Positions 55,576 through 64,000 of a stretch of DNA of 64,000 bases are shown piece by piece. The stretch is from Hyalella azteca (lineage: Eukaryota; Arthropoda; Malacostraca; Amphipoda; Hyalellidae): positions 1 to 64,000 of the forward strand of contig NW_025931899.1 in assembly GCF_000764305.2 (NCBI RefSeq). The letters are read 5' to 3'. The notes under the pieces are model-generated. The model ran no database searches and had not been told where the DNA came from. It was given only the letters and a program-made list of their open reading frames with translations. The first letter of the stretch is position 1. Each line of letters opens with the position of its first letter. Position numbers and translations under genes: made by a program.

Positions 55576-56320
55576 TTGGGGCAACACCATTACAAGGACC
55601 ATTGTAGGTCATTCAGTATTGAAGCCCAGAACAGAAAAAGAGCAAATGAGTCTTCTGAAGATGGAGCACACCAACTGAGATCTACTGGAACCGGCTTTGA
55701 TTACAAAAGTAACTGTATCTATTGCGGGACAGGGGAAAGATATGGTGGTAAGAAGAAAGACTTAGTGCTGACACCTGTCAGGGAATACAGTGTTCAAAAC
55801 TCAATCCTGGGGTCTGAGAGAGAAGATGAGTGGGGCCTGAAGGTGAAATCCAGGGCACAGTTTGTGGCTGGAGAGATTGCACTAGTCTTTCTGTACAAGG
55901 GTGCTACCGGAGAGTCTCTGGACAAACTTCGATTCAATAACTTTCACAGAAAAGTTGTAGTTAGCAAAGCATTTGTAGACCCCCAGGTGCTTCCACCTAC
56001 ATGCATCAGCAGCTGCCCAGTTTCATAGTTTGAGGACATTTTGCCAAGTGCAAGAGTGGCTTGGCAACAGAATGAAACCTGATGAGTGGGGATGGGAAAT
56101 AAGAAATGGACAATGCATGCCTGTTCTCACAGATCGAGAATTTGCCCTCGCTGAGCTACTAGAAATGATGAGATGCAATTGTTCAACAGATTGTTCAACA
56201 AGGTGTGCCTGTCGGAAACAGGATATGGAATGTTCACCAGCATGTGGCCAGTGACATGGTGTGTGCAGTAACACAAGTCATGTATTTGCCAGTGATTCTA
56301 ACTCTTCCGATGAGTGACCT
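55576..56320 (+). pseudogene. Decayed repeat-associated ORF with CXC-like cysteine cluster
   Basis: The first frame (55576-56028) ends FVDPQVLPPT before shifting near 56000. The next frame continues HSLRTFCQVQEWLGNRMKPD, EWGWEIRNGQCMPVLT and LLEMMRCNCSTDCSTRCACR, then MECSPACGQ. It is cut by TGA at 56252-56254 where a Cys codon is expected, and reads on as HGVCSNTSHVF. This PLPPT...EWGW...RCNCKTDC layout is a multi-copy ORF in many arthropod genomes, probably mobile-element linked; its exact family is not certain. With one frameshift and one nonsense change the copy is dead. Confidence 0.7.
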
Positions 56321-57265
56321 CAAGACAGTAATGGTGATGGTATAAGAGCGAATATGATACATAGGAGTGTTCAGCAGCATGTAGCCAATGCTGATACTCC
56401 TGATGGGTGACATCATTCTAATTTGGTATATTGGATAGAAAAACCACATTTGGGTAACATGAGGCAGCGCGCCCCCCCTTTCTTAAACTAAATTTTTAAT
56501 GAAATTTTAATTGATACGAGGTGTTCTTTGTTATGTTTAAAGGTACAACTAATGAGGAATGTACGATAAAGTTATTCAATTTTTAATGAAACACTTTTAT
56601 GAAAAGTGTCAAAATGGGCCCATTGCCCCACCTCTGGGGCAACGGGCCCATGGGCTTGGGGCAAGGCGCCCACCCTTGGTCCCTATACCACAATTGCATA
56701 TTTTTCGTCTAAAAATGATAATACAACACTTTACAGTTAGAAATAAGAAAAATGTAATGAAAAATATGACATTCATTCATTTATTAACAACTTAAAAAAT
56801 AATATCCTTAACTTGAAAAAAATATACTCTTGGCTTAAAAAATCTATCACTGACTTGAAGAAAAATCTTTCATTGACATATGTAAATATATACATATTCT
56901 TGACTGTAAAAATATATCCTTGATATAAAAAATTCATCCTTGACATGAAAAAATATATCGTTGACTAGAAAAAATATATTTAGTTGATCAGAAAAAAACT
57001 TCGTTCCAGCTTCGTCTATAATCCAAATATTATGTGCAGAGAATTCGTACTTAATCGTGATTTCAGCCAACACCATACAAACTCATCGACACATCAAAAC
57101 TCTTCATTGGTGTTAGCTGAAATCAACTTTTGGCAAGGCAAGAGTCAAAAACTCGATAAGGGGTCAAATACGCATAACTAGAAACTAGAACCTGTTTCCT
57201 AGAAGCAGCAAATCAAAAAAATCATGCTATATGAAGTGTAATTTGTAATTCAAAAAGCTAGTCAT
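56321..57265. other. Non-coding, with GGGGCAA-type palindromic patch
   Basis: 56610-56690 holds GGGCCCATTGCCCCACCTCT and its near inverse; a related CATGGGCCTGTTGCCCCAC occurs at 57430. 56815-56985 has degenerate CTTGACNTGAAAAAATATAT units. Confidence 0.6.
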
Positions 57266-57271
57266 AGTTTT

Positions 57272-57404
57272 GAAAAGCTCATTGAGACAAATCTAATGAT
57301 GTATAACACAAGACTTCGCAGAGGTGTCTTGAGCGCAGAAAAGCTCATTGAGACAAATCTAATGATGTATAACACAAGACTTCGCAGAGGTGTCTTGAGC
57401 GCAC
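57272..57404. repeat. 66-bp perfect tandem duplication
   Basis: Two virtually identical copies of the unit beginning GAAAAGCTCATTGAGACAAA and ending in GTGTCTTGAGCGC. Confidence 0.93.
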
Positions 57405-60400
57405 CATGGGTGCTTTGCCCCGTGAAACGCATGGGCCTGTTGCCCCACTAGGTATCATTTCCATTTATATCGTGTCAACATTTTATTGCATAAGCTAATA
57501 GTCTAAACTTGATCTCAAAATTATCCCTATAAATATTACTTTCTAAATATAATTCTCAGTAATTTCAGAAGCTTCATCTACAGTAATCGAAAACAGTTTT
57601 ATTTAGCAGCAAAAAAAAAAATTTATCTGGGCTAAAACAGTTATTCACAAATAACTTAACAACGCAAACTCTTAGCAAAACATAAATCCGTACACTTCAT
57701 CCCAGTGAAACTGTAGATCGGCGGTAGAGATCACGGACCAATATCTGCCATACTTAGCGAGAAACCCGCTAAGGGCCGGTAACCGCAGTGGTCCGTTTGC
57801 CCCATGTTACCCTACTATGGACAGTTAAACTTTACGTTAATAAAACCTACTAGTTCTATAGCTTAAGCGTCATAGCTAGTTTTTTTAGTATAACTTCTTA
57901 ATTATCTCAGTATAATAATTTCTCATTTTTATTTTATGTCCAAAATAAGTAAAAAATATTGTGCAAGCTGAAATAAAAAAGGTTTTTCTATCCCATTCAT
58001 CATTCATATGTCTGATATTTTATCTTTTTGTCTACACAGCTGACGTTCTCTTATTTAATCTTAGGAATAGTTTTACAAAGCTGACCATCATAATTAATGA
58101 TTTTCTGAGCATAATGACTTGTTCCCTACTAATTTTACATCAGACAAATACATTTATGCCAAATTTTATCAGTAGAAGAAGAAAAAAAGAAACGCTGAGA
58201 ATTCATCGGACTTTAAAAAGCATAAAATTATCGATAAAATGGTATTTTTATTACAAAATATTGCAATATTTCTTAATTTATATAATTTAGCTCATAATAT
58301 AGATATAATTTTATTTATTAGCTAAAAAATTGGTTTTTGGCAACAAAACTGTTCCAGTCTACTAATTCAAACCGCTGCATATCAACATATAGTTTACTTT
58401 GGCGGCCATTTTGAAAATCACTGATTTGAAGCCTTTCCACCAATTATATTTCAGAGGATTTTTTATATGTCTTTTCTGAGGCCTTTCTGCATGTTATAGT
58501 GATGGATAAAATTCTTTTGCAATTTGTTCTAGGTTGACCCCTTTTTTCGCTAGGTTTCCTGGACTACATTGGGGAACTTGAAATTCTACCTTCAATATCG
58601 CTTCATTGAACCGCCCGTTCTTCAAAGATTTTTTAACTGCAGCATATGGATTATCCAATTCGGCTTCTCATAAAACTAGCCCGATCAACGCCAGTTGCAC
58701 GTTAAATTAATCTGAATAAATATCAGCTGACTATTCTTTATTTATTTGTCCGATTGTGTGAGTCAATCCTAATTACTCACAAGTTTTTCGATAGCTTATC
58801 TCTGACATGATGAAACTTAATTGTTTCTGTCGTGTTGTTAAATTATCAGGTATTATAAGCGTACACTAAATGGAGTACAAATCTCTACGGGCAAAAATAT
58901 TCAATCAACGTAAAAATAGAAATACTTTCTCAAATATCGAACTTTTTTGTCAAGCGTCCGTCATTTGCGCTCACCTGGACAATTGTTCGTGTTCGTACTG
59001 ATTTTTTTGTCGCGGTTATAACTGAACCCTATATAACTGAACCCCTCAAGCACCTGACAATCGCATAACCTTTACTACCTGCTGCACCGTATTAACATTT
59101 CTATGTCCTTATGGTGTTAATATGGTTTTATTTTTGATGCGATTCGGGCTTGTTGTCCTAGCTGTGGTGAAAAGAGAGGTAAGCAAGCATGGTGTCCATG
59201 ATATGATCAAGTGTGCTGATACGCCGTCTTTACATACTACTAATGCTTCATGATCAGAAATAATTTATGACCATTTCTACATAGCATATGATCGCAGCGA
59301 TCTTGCTACGATCACAGTACATCACGTACAGTATGCAACTGAGAATTTGTATAGAAGTCAAGAATTCAGCGGAAATTATGAATGGTTTGTTGATTGTAAA
59401 TAAATTTTCTTGGAATATACACTAATTATAAATTGAAATGCTGGTCTATCGTTCAATATCGCCGCTAAATATACATTTAGTATAAAAATATATTTATAAG
59501 CTGATGAGGACTCGATCGGCTTTCGAATGAAGTACGGAACAATTAACTGGATCTTAAGATAGTTATATTAATTACAAGGCGTACTAAGGGAAGATTTGAG
59601 GGAACTTCATCTTAAGGCTTTTCCATGGATTAAAGTCAATTTATGCTTTTTTAATTATATGTGAACGTAATGCGGCAAAGATTTACTTATTCCTGTAGTA
59701 GAATGACTTTCGGACTTGAGTGGTGTTTAAGAAATAAAGGTCATCCATTCAGTATGTAATATCAAATTCCTCCATTTAATAGGTCGAGTTACAATATTTG
59801 CGCTGTTTATCATACAACGCACTAAACCAATCCAATAAAATTTAATATACAGCTTGAGATTTTCTGAATCCTTATACAAAATGATCGATAAGAGTCAGAT
59901 AGTGGTTTCCACAAAGCTTGCCACGGCTGTGCGACTTATAGTCTGTGATAAGGAAATCTCGCGGATTTCGAGGCGCTGACAAACAGTTTATGTACAAAGT
60001 TTACAAGTAAAACATGAAAATTGCAAGATTGAAACGAGGGAAATAGAGTTTACTTAAATTCTTCATTTATAGAAGCCCCCGATGGTGTGCATGTTATACA
60101 TAATTAACCAGCATCAGTTCTCACTGCACTGTAACAATCCACCGAAGTCCGAACTGGTTACTTCCCCCCTCACCCGCATAATTACCTCTAAATAACCTTA
60201 AACACATTGGGCGCAACTGTCCTAAATAATTTATGCTCATATAGCGCGTATCTCCGTCTCTTTATGTCATTCTTTTTTTACCTTCTTCATTCCAGCTACT
60301 ATGCGCCCATTCCATTCCAGCTGCGCCCCAGCTTCATTCCAGCTACTTATTTACGCCCATTGTTTCCTTATGACACCATCACCAACATGGGGTGCTGTGG

Positions 60401-60875
60401 GTAAATTGTAGGCCAAAAATTTTCCTGACTGGAGAGCAATCAATATCTGCAGCAGAACATTATATACTGATTTTCTCATTCGATGCAGCAAAGTCATTGA
60501 CTCAGTTTATTATATACCTTGACTCATTCACAAGTTTGAAAATTTAAACGCGCAAGTGAGAAGATTTTATTCCCCAAATCTCTTCCTGTTTATTAACTTT
60601 CTGATTATATAATACAAAGATATTCAAAAAAATGAATAGTTCGACAAAAGTTACTGCCTATGCTAATTTTTTCGCATTAAAAATTCAAATAAATTTCGAT
60701 TGAGCGCAATACTCCCGTCATAATTAAGTCATATATATGTAAGTTTTATTAAAATCATACCTCTAATGCCTTCTCCGACTTCACCAGGACTTCCTCTTCA
60801 CAGACTCTCAGAGCCGCTCCGTAGCGCTACCACGGTCTCATGCACGGTTTTCCTGCGGTGCAGAAAAAATGCTGT
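57405..60875. other. Non-coding, AT-rich
   Basis: About 3.5 kb of AT-rich sequence. No gene, TIR pair or RNA gene was recognised; short frames (for example 57961-58290) lack supporting signals. Confidence 0.5.
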
Positions 60876-60904
60876 TTATGACGACTCAACTGATACGACA
60901 ACTC

Positions 60905-61330
60905 AACGCATACGGCTGTTCCATGAGATACATACTGAGCCATGAGCTATATACTGATGTATGAGATACATACTGATCCATGAGACATATACTGAACCAT
61001 GAGATATATACTGAGCCATGAGATATATACTGATGCATGAGATATATACTGAGCCATGAGATATATACTGATCCATGAGACTTATACTGATCCATGAGAT
61101 ATATACTGATCCATGAGATATATACTGAGCCGTGAGATATATACTGATCCATGAGACTTATACTGATCCATGAGATATATACTGAGCCATGAGATATATA
61201 CTGATGCATGAGATACATACTGATCCATGAGATATATAATGATCCGTGAGATATATACTGATTCATGAGATATATAATGATTCATGAGACATATACTGAT
61301 CCATGAGATATATACTGAACCATGAAAATA
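60905..61330. repeat. 19-bp minisatellite
   Basis: About 22 copies of ACTGATCCATGAGATATAT with G/T/A variants. Open frames reading SHGSVYISW-like repeats on minus come from this array. Confidence 0.95.
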
Positions 61331-61439
61331 TTTCTGTGACATAAAATCCATAAATATGCCAAGTTGAAATCACTAAGTTAATTGATAATCGATAACATGA
61401 ATAATTAATATAAACTGAAGTTAATAATTCACTTATGTT

Positions 61440-61795
61440 TGAAGTTCTATGATATTCTTGATCTTATTTCTTATCTCTGCGTGTTCGGACAAACTCAAAT
61501 CTTTCCAATACGCTCAATGATAAACCACAGGATCATTTTCTTAAAGCTCTATTTGCAAGGCTGACTCACATCGATCGCGTGATCCTGATGAGTCATGTCG
61601 TAATTATGTATATGACAGAGACTTGTTATCGCTTTAGCACAGGCTTTATTTAGCCATTTCGAACGAACGAATTTTGACGTTTCACTTACGCTAATTGATA
61701 AAATCTGCAGTATCTTCTCCCTAAAGCTCCTATATCGAGGATTGCTAAATAAACTTTTCTTAAGCTCTTCCTCGCAATCAGAAGCGAGGTCCTCT
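61440..61795 (+). promoter_or_regulatory. Conserved upstream region of the 154-residue membrane-protein gene
   Basis: Inverted counterpart of 53030-53390. It includes an AP-1-like TGAGTCA (61589-61595) and leads into the TATA box. Confidence 0.75.
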
Positions 61796-61803
61796 ATATA
61801 AAG
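61795..61803 (+). promoter_or_regulatory. TATA box
   Basis: TATATAAAG, with the following GATCGACTGC and ACCTCTGCGCAACT conserved at the inverted paralog. Transcription likely starts about 30 bases downstream. A 5' UTR intron probably ends at TTCTCTTTCAG (about 62045). Confidence 0.65.
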
Positions 61804-62093
61804 AGATCGACTGCCGCGAAGTCTCATACACCTCTGCGCAACTCCACCTCGACTGCGTGTCACTTTAAGCGTAATCGCAGCACGGCAATTTGATGTCTGA
61901 GTTCAAAATAGTGTTACAATCAATAAAATTCTAATTATTTTGAATCTTTGCAAGACAATACTTAACAATTATTATTAGTTCAAATTTCACCATAGGAATC
62001 GCCATTTTTTATTCTACAAGAATTTCTTAAATTCATTCTCTTTCAGATTTCAGAACTAATTCCATCCCCTTTTTTTTGAACGCTAAAATCAAA

Positions 62094-63459
62094 ATGGGTT
62101 ATGGAACAGCGACGATTGTGGCACTCGTTACCTATATCTCACTGGCAGCTTTTTGGGAAGCTTCGGTGGTGACACTAGCGGCCTGGGTCATATCAGCAGG
62201 TAAGATTTAATCAAATAATTTAATGATCATCAGTGGCAAATGTTTCACGAACCTACCAAACGACCCTGAGTTGGTATGGTATTGATGAGGATTGAACTTG
62301 AATTCCATTACACTAAATCGATTTTGAGCGAAAAGAGAAATTTATACGTAAACCGTCCAGAAGCCTGAATTTTGTTTCGAAAAAACAAAGATGTCATTAT
62401 TCAATCGAAAACACTAAAAATTATTCATTACCGTGGATGTCTGAATAATCTTGAATTTGATGTTTCACTAAAGACATTTCGAATGCGTACTATTTCAAAA
62501 CTGGAGTAGGAAACCAAAGACGTAACGCATTATTTAATTTTAATCTTTCAATTTTGTAGTCTCAGGCCTGCCGGTTGTCCTGCGACTTGCAAGCTATGGC
62601 TTAGCTATATTCGCAATAACCCTAATCTGGTCTTTCCTTGCCCGGGGAGAGGCTCGGAGAAAATGGAGCCGGCAAGTGCTACATGGTAATTGATAATAAT
62701 AATAAATAATTTATTACTGAATTTATTAATTCAGAACTATTTTATTCATGAGAACCTAAATAGTGGAGTGAACCATTATAGGTTTTTCTTGCATCGGCAG
62801 CGTAGCCCCAGCTTTATTCAAGTAGCAATAAGTTTAGATACCACATACAGCATGTAATCTGTAAAACTACCCACATTTTCTTCTTATTCAGCTATAACAG
62901 TCGAGGAAGGTCGAGATTTGAAGGAGAATTTCCAGAAGATGCGTTCGATCATGCGCGGTAAGCATGGTATATTCATCAAATATCATCATTAAGACAATGA
63001 CAGCACATTATCATATTTTATCTGCGATTATATTTCAACCAATAACCTGTTTCATTCAATAGACATTGAATCAACGAAATATATTTGGCATAATAGTAAT
63101 AAAAGCTTCCGACATGAGGCGCGATATTTGGCATACAACATAGATTTACCTTCGACCGGAAACAAAAATTGAGAATGAAAAATTTACAGCGGAAGTTCGG
63201 GAGCTTATATAAATGACTGAATAATAATTCAGATTAGGCCTGAAATACAAAATATAAGAGAACAGAAATATTGAATAATTTTTCCTCAACAGAGCAGCTG
63301 GAAGCGTTCATCGGTGCTGCAAAAAATGAGCGCGACGTGATTATCGAGGACGAGGCTGCGTTCGCCTCCCTATTACTTAATGCTCTAAATTATTACGACC
63401 AGATCTCCCGTCACCGCAGTCAACCGGCCATAACCAATTCAACCTCATTACATGAGTGA
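62094..63459 (+). CDS. Small membrane protein of unknown function, four exons
   Basis: Exons are 62094-62199, 62560-62685, 62892-62957 and 63293-63459. All introns are GT-AG and in phase 1, giving 154 residues. Residues 5-34 form a first hydrophobic segment (TIVALVTYISLAAFWEASVV) and about 39-63 a second (SYGLAIFAITLIWSFLA), followed by a basic stretch (RGEARRKWSR). Exons 3 and 4 encode a charged, probably helical tail (EEGRDLKENFQKMRS; FIGAAKNERDVIIEDEAAFA) that would face the cytosol if both segments span the membrane. No family is recognised. TATA-bearing upstream sequence and exon 1 are shared with the inverted locus at 52727. Consistent phases, good splice signals and a promoter support a real, compact gene. 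Confidence 0.78.
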
Positions 63460-63554
63460 TAACACTGAAATAATTCCACGCATATAACATTCCAGCCTCA
63501 CCACACAATATACACATCTCATCCTATTCATATGATATGACATCAATTAAGACA

Positions 63555-63665
63555 CACCAATGCATACACATGCACCACATAGGTACAACCCTGCATCACT
63601 CACCTAGTGGGATGGCTAGCACTAGACAGACTCAAAACAGCCCCCCGAAATAAACAAACACACTA
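63555..63665 (+). repeat. Interspersed repeat, second copy
   Basis: Matches the reverse complement of 51520-51645 over about 110 bp. It lies just downstream of the four-exon gene. Confidence 0.7.
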
Positions 63666-63736
63666 CCACACTGACGATAATTTGAAATAGCTACTGGAAC
63701 TTAACCGGATTCGATATGGTGCTATATATAATCATT

Positions 63737-64000
63737 TCAAATATGAACATATATCTTTCCATAAGCTTCATCTAGTCTGTTCTTGAACGCGTTCATACTT
63801 GGAGCGCCAACGATGTCATCGGGGAGGCTGTTCCACATGTCGGTGATTCGAAGCGAGAAGAAATTTTGTCGCGTGGATAAGTTGCAGCGCAGTTTTTTTA
63901 GCTTATAGCCGTGGCCCCTGGTGTTGGTTCTTGTTTCAAATTCTAGTAATCCTTCGGGGACCTTGTATAGACCATGAGTATACTTGTATACTTCTATGAG
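63737..64000 (-). mobile_element. LINE reverse-transcriptase C-terminus, runs off the right edge
   Basis: The minus-strand frame from 64000 to TGA 63739-63737 is unbroken. It reads LIEVYKYTHGLYKVPEGLLE, TRGHGYKLKKLRC, FFSLRITDMWNSLPDDIVGA and MNAFKNRLDEAY. These are the conserved last about 85 residues of CR1/Jockey-type ORF2. It is the best preserved of the three family members here; the 5' part lies outside the window. Confidence 0.88.

Noticed and set aside
60886..61351. MDQYISHGS-type repeat proteins
   Set aside because: Generated by the 19-bp minisatellite.

Overview
This looks like nuclear DNA from an arthropod, most likely a malacostracan crustacean. The reasons are spliced genes with GT-AG introns, many DNA transposons, LINE 3' ends and minisatellites, a crustin-type antimicrobial peptide gene (a crustacean hallmark) and a Dmrt11E/DMRT2-type DM-domain gene. 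Species cannot be decided from the sequence. Most of the 64 kb is repeat-rich, AT-rich non-coding DNA. Most open frames longer than 60 codons are chance or tandem-repeat frames.

Layout. (1) 1-7488, minus: one uninterrupted reading frame of at least 2496 codons runs off the left edge. It ends in a SecA-type motor ATPase behind about 1950 residues of unrecognised, probably helical, sequence. (2) 7.5-13 kb: minisatellites and a tandem 1.7-kb duplication; the second copy carries a dead Tc1/mariner element and a long palindrome. (3) 13-25 kb: LINE remnants, a cluster of three short TIR elements (15.9-18.4 kb) and several satellites, including 25 copies of a 33-bp unit. (4) 25507-29455, minus: a four-exon type I crustin gene, with an LTR-retrotransposon remnant in the same orientation about 93 bp upstream of its start codon. 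(5) 31-37 kb: tandem arrays, one unresolved base (34654) and a MITE. (6) 37737-46220, minus: a Dmrt11E/DMRT2-like gene rebuilt in four phase-compatible exons (654 residues). A CCAAT-rich promoter-like island lies upstream at about 49 kb. (7) 52-64 kb: two inverted paralogous loci sharing about 0.6 kb of promoter and first exon. The plus-strand copy (62094-63459) is a complete four-exon gene for a 154-residue membrane protein of unknown function. The minus copy (52727) keeps its promoter and exon 1.

An assembly warning: 53887-53924 is exactly two inverted Tn5 mosaic ends, the Nextera mate-pair circularisation junction. It lies between two unrelated minisatellites. Sequence left and right of it, including the inverted arrangement of the two paralogs, may not be contiguous in the genome.

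No joint pathway links the genes. The crustin points to innate immunity, Dmrt11E/DMRT2 to developmental or sexual transcription control, and the SecA-like protein to an unknown ATP-driven function.
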